Shown here one piece after another: positions 14,770 to 20,806 of a stretch of 20,806 nucleotides of DNA. The translations under genes and the position numbers were made by a program. The stretch comes from CAYLZW01 sp964388085 (GTDB taxonomy: Bacteria; Myxococcota; UBA727; CAYLZW01), in NCBI GenBank assembly GCA_964388085.1, contig CAYLZW010000079.1, positions 1 to 20,806 of the forward strand, in the 5' to 3' direction. Numbering within the stretch: position 1 is the first letter of the stretch; each line of letters starts with the position of its first letter. The notes beneath the pieces were generated by a model. It was not told the origin of the DNA, searched no databases, and was given only the letters and a program-made list of their open reading frames with translations.

Positions 14770-15990
14770 TTGCGCTTCGAACCGAAGGTCCACGTCGCCC
14801 TCGTCGCGTGCTCTCTCCTCGCGGCGACCGCCGCGAGCGCCGCCGATCCGTCCATCGGGGTCATGGACCTGCGACCCGCGAGCCCCGCCGACGCGAAGCT
14901 CGCGCGCGCGCTCGGTCCGGCGCTGGTCGAGGGCATCGAGGCGCAGCACCGCGGGCGCGTGATCGGCTTCGCCGAGGTGCGCGACATGCTCGACGCCACC
15001 GCCGCTGCCGCCCTCGCCGGCTGTGTCGACGATCGCTGCACCGTCGACGCCGCGCGCGCGCTCTCGGTGGACCTCATCGTCGCCGGAAAGATCGGCCGCG
15101 TGGGCGACAGCGTGCTGCTCTCGCTCTCGCTGCTCGAGCCAAAGACGGCGTCCGTCAAGGCGCGCACGTCGCTGGCCATGGCGTCCTCCGGCGATCTGTT
15201 GCCTTTCGCCAAGCGCTCGGCGACGGCGCTGCTGCACCCGGAGGCGGCGCGCTCGGGCGATCAGATCTTCGCCGACCTCCGCACCGCGCTCTTGATCGAG
15301 GGACAGGACGAACAAGGTCGCGTCGTGCCCGGGGGGGGAATCGACGCGTGCGTGAAGGAGCGCCTGCTCGCCGCCGAGGTGCCGCTCGTGGCGCCGCGGC
15401 AGGTGCAGCGCATTCGCGCGAGCTTCGATCGCGAGATCTTGAAGCAGGGGGGCGACCCCCTCGACGTGCTCACGGACGAGCACGCCGACGTCGTCCTGAG
15501 CGGGATGGTCGTGTACGCGCAGCAAGGCCAGAAGGGCAGCGTGAAGAGCTGGCGCGCGGACCTCGACCTGCAGGTCGTCAAGGTCGACTCCGGCGAGATC
15601 GTCGCCGCCCACCACGGCGAGGCCATCGCGCTCGGCGTCACGCCCGCGGGCGCCTCGCGAGCCGCCGCGAAGAAGCTCTGCGCCGACGTGGTGCCGGCGC
15701 TCGAGAAGGCCCTCGCCGCGCGTTACGAGCGGGGCGTGCGCTTGCAGGTAAACGTCGATGGCGTCGCCGACGCCGCCGCCGCGGAGGCCGTCGCCGAGGA
15801 GCTGCGCAAGCTCGGCTCTCTCGTGGTGCGCGCGCGCGTGCGAAGGTCGGCGAGCGGCACGGCCGTGCTCGAGACGATCACGCGCGGCATCGACGGCGTG
15901 CGTTTGGCGCTCGAGCTCGGCAAGGCGAGCCCCGGGCTGCGGGTGCTCGAGGCCGGCCCCGCGGTGCTGCGCCTGACGACGGCGCGCTGA
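14770..15990 (+). CDS. Secreted TolB/CsgG-like envelope protein
   Basis: The product has 406 residues with a TTG start. The signal peptide is residues 1-24 (cleavage after ASA). Residues 27-155 are a TolB-N/CsgG-like domain: IGVMDLRP, then a CVDDRC Cys pair (85-90), LSVDLIVAGKIGRVGDSVLLSLSLLEP. The short Cys pair before the LxVDLIVxGxIGR strand is a pattern I associate with myxobacterial TolB-like proteins. Residues about 163-320 form a second alpha/beta unit (ADVVLSGMVVYAQ, RADLDLQVVKVDSGEIVAAHHGEA), which resembles the FlgT/FlgO type. The last 80 residues form a further small alpha/beta domain. No transmembrane helix follows the signal, so a periplasmic location is likely. It is divergent from the other CsgG-like gene, and a shared role or shared regulation is inferred. 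The precise function is unknown. Confidence 0.85.
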   Translation: MRFEPKVHVALVACSLLAATAASAADPSIGVMDLRPASPADAKLARALGPALVEGIEAQHRGRVIGFAEVRDMLDATAAAALAGCVDDRCTVDAARALSVDLIVAGKIGRVGDSVLLSLSLLEPKTASVKARTSLAMASSGDLLPFAKRSATALLHPEAARSGDQIFADLRTALLIEGQDEQGRVVPGGGIDACVKERLLAAEVPLVAPRQVQRIRASFDREILKQGGDPLDVLTDEHADVVLSGMVVYAQQGQKGSVKSWRADLDLQVVKVDSGEIVAAHHGEAIALGVTPAGASRAAAKKLCADVVPALEKALAARYERGVRLQVNVDGVADAAAAEAVAEELRKLGSLVVRARVRRSASGTAVLETITRGIDGVRLALELGKASPGLRVLEAGPAVLRLTTAR

Positions 15991-16010
15991 GCGGATACGC
16001 CCGAGCGCGC

Positions 16011-16027
16011 GGCGCAGGCCTTGCGCC
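16011..16027 (+). terminator. Possible terminator hairpin after the TolB-like gene
   Basis: GGCGCA (16011-16016), a loop of five bases and TGCGCC (16022-16027) form a perfect 6-bp stem 21 bases after the stop at 15990. There is no T-tract, so intrinsic termination is uncertain. More GC-rich complementarity follows, around 16030-16055. Confidence 0.3.
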
Positions 16028-16070
16028 TCGGCACCGCCCCTCGAGGTGGGCGCCTCATCTCTCGGGGCCC

Positions 16071-16099
16071 TTTGTGCCAGAGGGATGAGTAGCTATACC
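16071..16099 (+). promoter_or_regulatory. Possible sigma-70-type promoter for the M16 protease pair
   Basis: TTTGTG (16071-16076), a spacer of 17 bases and TATACC (16094-16099) lie about 40 bases before the ATG at 16140. The -10 matches four of six consensus bases and the -35 is weak. TTGTGC with a 16-base spacer is an alternative reading. Confidence 0.3.
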
Positions 16100-16139
16100 C
16101 CGCCTCCCACGATCAGAAGTCGAGAAGAAAGGACGCGCG

Positions 16140-17780
16140 ATGGCAAGACGCCAACCGAGCCTGCGGGGAGCCTTCACCGGTGCCCTCGCTCCCGCGTTGC
16201 TCATGACCGCCGCGGCCACCGCCGCGCCTGCCGCCTCGAAGGCGGCGGAGGGCGGTCAGGAGGCCGCTGCGAAGGAGCAGCCGCCCGCAGAGGAGCCGAG
16301 CGAAGACGACGCCGCCACCGAGGAGGCCGCCGAGCAGGACAGCCAGCTCTCGATCCCCTTCGAGAAGTACACGCTGTCGAACGGCCTCGAGGTGCTGCTG
16401 CACCAGGACAAGCGCACGCCGATGATCGCCGTCAGCGTCTGGTACCACGTCGGCGCCTTCGACGAACCGAGCGGCCGCTCGGGCTTCGCGCACCTGTTCG
16501 AGCACTTGATGTTCCAAGGCTCGGAGCACGTCACGGGCGACAAGCACTTCTCGTACCTCGAGCAGGCCGGCGCCTCGGTGCGCAACGGCATGGTGAACGG
16601 CACCACCAACTTCGACCGCACCAACTACTTCGAGGTGTTGCCGAAGAACGAGCTCGAGCTCGCGCTCTGGCTCGAGAGCGATCGCATGGGCTGGCTCGGC
16701 GCCGCGCTCAGCCAGGCGAAGCTCGACGAGCAGCGCGCGGTGGTGAAGAACGAGCGTTTGCAGTCGCTCGAGAACCGCCCCTACGGCCTCGCCGAGGAGA
16801 AGCTCTGGCAGGCGGTGTTCCCGAAGGATCACCCGTACTACGGCAGCGTCATCGGCAGCCTCGCGGACCTCGACGCGGCCACCATGGACGACGTGAAGGG
16901 CTTCTACGACCAGTTCTACGCGCCGGCCAACGCGACGCTCGCCATCGCGGGCGACTTCGAGAGCGCCGACGTCAAAAAGCTCGTCGAGAAGTACTTCGGC
17001 ACGCTGCCCGGTGGCGTCAAGCCGCAAGCACGCGAGGTCGTGGCCCCGCTGATCAAAGAGCCCATCCGCATCGACTACGACGAGCCCATCGGCAAGCTCC
17101 CGAAGGTGGTGCTGCACTACCTCACGCCCTCGTTCTTCGCCGACGGTGACGCGGAGATGGACGTGCTCGCGGGTCTGCTCACGAGCGGCAAGAGCTCCCG
17201 GCTCGTGCGCGCGCTGCAGTACGAAGAGCAGCTCGTGCAGTCGGTGTCGGCGTACCAACAGTCGATGAAGAACGTCTCGGTGTTCACCATCGAGGCCACG
17301 GTAAAGGACGGCGTCAACCCCGAGACCGTGCTCTCCGGCATCCAGGCGCAGCTCGAGTTCCTCACGGATCTGCCGCCCGAGCCGAAGGAGATCGAGAAGG
17401 TCGTGAACCGGCTCGAGACCGGGCGGCTGTTCGGGCTGCAGAAGATCGGTGGCTTCTCGGGCAAGATCGAGCAGCTGCAGAGCTACAACCACTTCGTCGG
17501 CGAGCCGGATTACCTCGCGCAGGATCTCGCGCGATATCGCGCGGTGACCCCCGAGAAGCTGACCGCCGCCGTGCAGCAGTACCTCGTGCCGAGCAAGCGC
17601 GCGGTCCTGATCGCCTGGCCGAAGGGGACGATGCCTGCGGCCACCGCCGAGGCGAACGCCGGCGACGCAGAGCCCGCCGCTGAGGCGACCACCGAAGCTC
17701 CGGCCAGCGCTGACGAGAAGGCAGCCGCGGAGAAGCCCGCCGACAAAGCCCCGGCGACCGAGAAGGGAGGCGCCCAATGA
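16140..17780 (+). CDS. M16B zinc metalloprotease, catalytic subunit
   Basis: A 546-residue secreted peptidase of the insulinase/pitrilysin family (M16). The signal peptide is about residues 1-28, followed by an acidic Ala/Glu-rich linker (33-68). The N-terminal peptidase domain begins near residue 72. The zinc motif HLFEH is at 118-122 (His118, catalytic Glu121, His122), with Glu197 as the probable third ligand. The C-terminal M16 domain (about 255-490) has GKSSRLVRALQYEEQL but lacks the Tyr-Gly typical of the Arg/Tyr substrate motif. Residues 500-546 are a low-complexity Ala/Glu/Pro tail. The ATG has AAAGGA six bases upstream. It overlaps the next gene as ATGA. A heterodimer with that partner, cleaving peptides in the periplasm, is the likely form; its substrate cannot be told from the sequence. 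Confidence 0.95.
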   Translation: MARRQPSLRGAFTGALAPALLMTAAATAAPAASKAAEGGQEAAAKEQPPAEEPSEDDAATEEAAEQDSQLSIPFEKYTLSNGLEVLLHQDKRTPMIAVSVWYHVGAFDEPSGRSGFAHLFEHLMFQGSEHVTGDKHFSYLEQAGASVRNGMVNGTTNFDRTNYFEVLPKNELELALWLESDRMGWLGAALSQAKLDEQRAVVKNERLQSLENRPYGLAEEKLWQAVFPKDHPYYGSVIGSLADLDAATMDDVKGFYDQFYAPANATLAIAGDFESADVKKLVEKYFGTLPGGVKPQAREVVAPLIKEPIRIDYDEPIGKLPKVVLHYLTPSFFADGDAEMDVLAGLLTSGKSSRLVRALQYEEQLVQSVSAYQQSMKNVSVFTIEATVKDGVNPETVLSGIQAQLEFLTDLPPEPKEIEKVVNRLETGRLFGLQKIGGFSGKIEQLQSYNHFVGEPDYLAQDLARYRAVTPEKLTAAVQQYLVPSKRAVLIAWPKGTMPAATAEANAGDAEPAAEATTEAPASADEKAAAEKPADKAPATEKGGAQ

Positions 17781-19321
17781 ACGCCTTCACGAGCTGCATC
17801 CCGAACCGCCACACGAAGGGTCACATGGTGAGCAAGCGCGGCATCCTCGCGTCGCTCTGTCTGAGCTTGGCGCTCGTCTCCGCCTGTACGAGCAGCAAGG
17901 AGAACGTCCGCGACGGGAAGGTCGAGCCGCGCGTGCCGCCGAACGAGCCCTGGCGCGCCGAGCGTCCCGCTCCGGGCGAGGCCCCCGAGGTCAAGCTGCC
18001 CACCTTCGAGAAGGCGACGCTCAAGAACGGGCTCACGGTGCTCGTCGCCACCGAGCCGGCGCTGCCCATCGTCGAGGCATCGGTCATCGTGCGCGGCGGC
18101 GGGCTGAATGAGTCCGCGCGCGAGGCGGGCCTCGCCTCGCTCACCTACGACATGCTCGACGAGGGGGCCGGCGACATGGACGCCCTCGCCCTCGCCGACG
18201 CGGTCGCCGCCCTCGGCACGAGCGCGCACGTCTGGAGCGGACGCGAAGCCGGCGGCCTCGGCATGCAGCTGCTCAAGCGGAACCTCGATGAGGGCGTCGG
18301 CCTGCTCGCGCTCATGGCGCAGAAGCCGCGCTTCGAGAGCACGGACTTCGAGCGCGTGAAGGCGCGACACCTCTCGTCGCTGAAGAGCAAGGCCGGCGAT
18401 CCTCGCTCGGTGGCGAGCGACGTGTTCGCCCTCACGATGTACGGCGAGCAACACGCCTATGGCTGGCCGGCGTCCGGCACCGAGCAGACGGTGTCGAAGC
18501 TGAACGCCCGCCGCGCGAAGAAGTTCTGGAGCGAGATCGCCGGGCCGAAGTCGTCCGCGCTCGTGTTCTCCGGCGACATCACCCTCGAGGAGGCCACGAA
18601 GCTCGCCGAGGCCCACTTCGGCAAGTGGCGGGGACGCGCGCAGCCCCCGAAGGCGCCGAAGGACCCAAAGCCCATGGGCAAGACGACGCTGCGTGTGGTC
18701 GACTTCCCCGGCACGCCGCAGACCGTCGTCGTCGTCGGCCGCCCGCTGCTCAAGAAGGGCGATCCCGACGAGCCGGCGCTGCTGGTGTTCAATCAGGTCC
18801 TCGGCGGCATGTTCTCGAGTCGCCTGAACCTGAACCTGCGCGAGGCGAAGGGCTGGACCTACGGCGCCTGGAGCGCCATCGATCCGCGCGCCGGCACGGG
18901 TCCGTTCCAAGCGGGCGCCGGCATCAAGACGGAGCACACGGCGGAGGCGCTCGCGGAGGTCTTCAAGGAGTTCGAGGCGCTGCGCACGAGCGGCGTGAAG
19001 GGCGAGGACGAGCTGAGCGCCGCCAAAGACAACTACGTGAAGTCGCTGCCCGGCCGCTTCGAGACCCTCGGCGACCTGTCGACGGCCGCCGGCACGCTGT
19101 TCATGTACAGCCTGCCCATGGACTACTACGCCAAGCTGCCCGAGCGCATCTCCGCGGTCAGCGCCGAGGACGTGAAGCGGGTCGCCGAGCGGGCGCTCGT
19201 CAAGGACGACATGGCGATCATCCTCGTGGGCGACAAGGCCGCCATCGAGGAGGGCATCAACGGGCTGGAGCTCGGTGAGCTCATCGTCGTCGATCCGCAC
19301 GGGCAGCCGATCAAGAACTGA
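17777..19321 (+). CDS. M16B metalloprotease-family lipoprotein, non-zinc partner subunit
   Basis: The product has 514 residues and a lipoprotein signal with lipobox VSAC (Cys37). Where the zinc motif HxxEH should stand, the sequence reads SLTYD (121-125), so both His and the Glu are lost and this subunit cannot bind zinc in the usual way. It keeps the C-terminal Arg/Tyr motif: SSRLNLNLREAKGWTYG, with Arg349 and Tyr362. This complements the first gene and matches the known heterodimer layout of M16B enzymes, such as the Sphingomonas A1 pair. The start at 17777 has a strong GGGAGG six bases upstream and overlaps the previous stop as ATGA. An ATG at 17825 with a weaker AAGGG would give a more usual 21-residue signal and remains possible. 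The lipid anchor probably tethers the complex to a membrane. Confidence 0.94.
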   Translation: MNAFTSCIPNRHTKGHMVSKRGILASLCLSLALVSACTSSKENVRDGKVEPRVPPNEPWRAERPAPGEAPEVKLPTFEKATLKNGLTVLVATEPALPIVEASVIVRGGGLNESAREAGLASLTYDMLDEGAGDMDALALADAVAALGTSAHVWSGREAGGLGMQLLKRNLDEGVGLLALMAQKPRFESTDFERVKARHLSSLKSKAGDPRSVASDVFALTMYGEQHAYGWPASGTEQTVSKLNARRAKKFWSEIAGPKSSALVFSGDITLEEATKLAEAHFGKWRGRAQPPKAPKDPKPMGKTTLRVVDFPGTPQTVVVVGRPLLKKGDPDEPALLVFNQVLGGMFSSRLNLNLREAKGWTYGAWSAIDPRAGTGPFQAGAGIKTEHTAEALAEVFKEFEALRTSGVKGEDELSAAKDNYVKSLPGRFETLGDLSTAAGTLFMYSLPMDYYAKLPERISAVSAEDVKRVAERALVKDDMAIILVGDKAAIEEGINGLELGELIVVDPHGQPIKN

Positions 19322-19349
19322 CGCCTGCCCTCCGGGACGCGGAACAGGA

Positions 19350-19393
19350 GCGCCCCCGACGTCGACGTGACGTCCGGGGGCGCTTCGCTTTCT
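19350..19393 (+). terminator. Strong intrinsic-type terminator of the M16 operon
   Basis: The stem pairs GCGCCCCCG (19350-19358) with CGGGGGCGC (19375-19383). It continues as ACGTC/GACGT after one bulged C, with a 5-base loop. It is followed by TTCGCTTTCT (19384-19393). It starts 29 bases after the stop at 19321. Confidence 0.75.
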
Positions 19394-19444
19394 GGCCGCG
19401 GGAGTAGCATCGCGCTCGAGAACGCGAGCCAGGAGGAGTCCGCC

Positions 19445-19792
19445 ATGAAGATAAAGCTGAAGCGCACCTACGACGAGCCCGCGCGCGGCGACGGTCGCCG
19501 TCTCCTCGTGGAGCGTCTCTGGCCCCGCGGCGTCAAGAAGGAGGCGCTCGTGCACGACGCCTGGCTGAAGGACGTGGCGCCGAGCACCGAGCTGCGCAAG
19601 TGGTACGCCCACCGCCTCGAGCGCTGGGATGAATTTCAACGCCGATACCGTCAGGAGCTCGACGACAACCCGGGCGCCTGGCAGCCCATCATAGACGACG
19701 GTAAACGCGGCACCGTTACGCTGCTCTACAGCGCCAAAGACACAGAGCACAACAGCGCCGTCGTCTTGCGCGAGTATCTGCTCGAGCGGTAG
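19445..19792 (+). CDS. DUF488 family protein (YeaO-like)
   Basis: The product has 115 residues, the usual size for the E. coli YeaO-type branch of DUF488. Family signatures are the N-terminal KIKLKRTYDEP, VERLWPRGV (22-30), the WLKDVAPSTELRKWY segment (about 40-54) and LLYSAKD near residue 95. It is a soluble cytoplasmic protein with no signal peptide. The biochemical function of the family is not established, so none is given. The ATG at 19445 has AGGAGG eight bases upstream. The gene follows the M16 terminator by about 50 bases and converges on the glucanotransferase gene with nine bases between the stops, so it is probably a single transcription unit. Confidence 0.93.
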   Translation: MKIKLKRTYDEPARGDGRRLLVERLWPRGVKKEALVHDAWLKDVAPSTELRKWYAHRLERWDEFQRRYRQELDDNPGAWQPIIDDGKRGTVTLLYSAKDTEHNSAVVLREYLLER

Positions 19793-19801
19793 GGCGCCCG
19801 C

Positions 19802-20806
19802 TCAGGCCTCGGCGGCGCGCGCCGTCTCGGCTGCCTTGCGCGCGAGCAGGCGCTCACGCACGACGACGTCGCGATCGTACATGCCGGAGAGCGCCTTCAA
19901 GCGGCCGGCGACCTCGTCGTTGAAGGCCTGCGGACGAACGCGCCAGCCCCAGTTGCCGTGCGCGCGTCCGGGCGTGTTCATCCGCGCGCCGCTGTCGAGG
20001 CAGAGCACGTCCTGCATCGGTACGATCGCCATGCGTGACGTCGAGGCGAACGCCGTACGGATGAGATCCCAGACGATGTCGTCGCCGGACGTCGAGAGGT
20101 AGCGCCGCACGTGGTCCTTCAGGTGCGCGGGTGCCAGCCGCCACCAGCCGAGCGTCGTGTCGTTGTCGTGCGTGCCCGTGTACACGGCCGCGTTCTCGTC
20201 GTGGTTGTGCGGCAGATACGGGTTCAGCGCGTCATCGCCGAAGGCGAACTGCAGCACGTGCATGCCGGGCAGGCCGAGCTCGGCCTTGAGCGCGCGCACG
20301 TCGTCGTCGATGAGGCCGAGGTCCTCGGCGATGAGCGGCAGCGCGCCGAGCGCCGCCTCGAGGTCGTCGAACAGCTTCCGCCCGGGACCCTTCACCCAGC
20401 GGCCCGGCCGCGCGTCAGGCGAGCCCGGCGGCGTATGCCAATACGCGCTGAGGCCACGGAAGTGATCGATGCGGATGATGTCCGCTTGCTGCAGCATGCG
20501 TCGCATGCGCTCGATCCAGAACGCGTGCCCCGTCTCCGCGAGCTGCCGCCAGTCGTAGATGGGGTTGCCCCAGAGCTGGCCGAGCTCGCTGAAGTAGTCG
20601 GGCGGCGCGCCCGCGAGCGCGGCCGGGCGGCCCTGCTCGTCGAGCTGAAAGGAGGCGCGGTGCGCCCACACATCCGCGCTGTCGGCGTCGACGTAGAGGG
20701 GCACGTCGCCGATGAGGCGGATGCCGGCCTCGGCGCACAGCGCGCGCAGGGCACGCCACTGCCGATCGAACAGCGCCTGCAGGGTGATGACGTCGTCGAT
20801 CTCCTG
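19802..20806 (-). CDS. malQ: 4-alpha-glucanotransferase (amylomaltase, GH77), partial, N-terminus missing
   Basis: The visible part is 334 residues, the C-terminal two thirds of a normal enzyme of about 500; the start lies beyond the right edge. It transfers glucan segments between alpha-1,4-glucans in glycogen or maltodextrin metabolism. GH77 signatures, numbered in this fragment, are GDVPLYV (33-39), PPDYFSELGQLWGNPIYDW (about 69-87), IIRIDHFRGL with the nucleophile Asp114, LIAEDLGL with the acid/base Glu161, and GTHDND with the third carboxylate Asp214. All three catalytic residues are present. WGWRV near the C-terminus is also typical. The protein is expected to be cytoplasmic. It has no evident link to the envelope genes to its left. 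Confidence 0.97.
   Translation of the reverse strand, partial: QEIDDVITLQALFDRQWRALRALCAEAGIRLIGDVPLYVDADSADVWAHRASFQLDEQGRPAALAGAPPDYFSELGQLWGNPIYDWRQLAETGHAFWIERMRRMLQQADIIRIDHFRGLSAYWHTPPGSPDARPGRWVKGPGRKLFDDLEAALGALPLIAEDLGLIDDDVRALKAELGLPGMHVLQFAFGDDALNPYLPHNHDENAAVYTGTHDNDTTLGWWRLAPAHLKDHVRRYLSTSGDDIVWDLIRTAFASTSRMAIVPMQDVLCLDSGARMNTPGRAHGNWGWRVRPQAFNDEVAGRLKALSGMYDRDVVVRERLLARKAAETARAAEA

Noticed and set aside
17510..19750. Long minus-strand open frame (746 codons) opposite the second M16 gene
   Set aside because: It spans two clear plus-strand genes and a terminator, and its translation has only low-complexity Arg/Leu/Val sequence.
1..20806. CRISPR array, tRNA, rRNA, insertion sequence or prophage
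   Set aside because: No direct repeat-spacer pattern, cloverleaf, rRNA motif, transposase, integrase or phage protein was recognised on either strand. The repeats present are protein-coding modules.

Overview
The window is very GC-rich, almost fully coding DNA. It encodes a eukaryote-like Ser/Thr kinase, several CsgG/TolB-like proteins and large Cys/Asp-rich lipoproteins. This combination suggests a Gram-negative member of the Myxococcota (former Deltaproteobacteria). That assignment is an inference from gene content; there is no rRNA or other phylogenetic marker here.

Layout. (1) Bases 1-980, minus strand: the N-terminal part of a protein kinase with a cyclic-nucleotide-binding domain ahead of the kinase domain; it runs off the left edge. 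It is divergent from a small plus-strand run: a membrane zinc-ribbon protein (1038-1469) and two unrecognised small proteins (1569-1772, 1789-2241). (2) 2248-3711, minus: a periplasmic HtrA/DegP-type protease with two PDZ domains. (3) 3971-14548, minus: a tight four-gene operon read right to left. The first gene encodes a 740-residue secreted protein with two CsgG/TolB-like domains and C-terminal hydrophobic segments. It is followed by three tandem paralogous secreted proteins of 938, 919 and 928 residues (two with good lipoboxes, one with a weak one). Stop and start codons overlap by 1-4 bases at all three junctions. Each paralog carries four copies of a roughly 40-residue module with a Cys pair and a 12-residue EF-hand-like Asp loop, then about 660 residues of PPC-like beta-rich sequence. 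(4) 14770-15990, plus: a divergent secreted TolB/CsgG-like protein with a TTG start. (5) 16140-19321, plus: two M16 metalloprotease-family genes, the first with an intact zinc motif and the second a lipoprotein that lacks it but keeps the Arg/Tyr pair, as in heterodimeric M16B enzymes. A strong hairpin terminator follows. (6) 19445-19792, plus: a DUF488/YeaO-like protein. (7) 19802-20806, minus: the C-terminal part of a 4-alpha-glucanotransferase running off the right edge.

Regions 2-5 look like a cell-envelope neighbourhood: secreted and lipid-anchored proteins, CsgG-like proteins that may help place them, and envelope proteases. The most novel part is the four-gene operon at 3971-14548. Its function is unknown; surface display of calcium-binding lipoproteins is a hypothesis only.

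No tRNA, rRNA, CRISPR array, insertion sequence or phage gene was recognised. No gene-free stretch exceeds 300 bases; the longest are 3712-3970 and 14549-14769.
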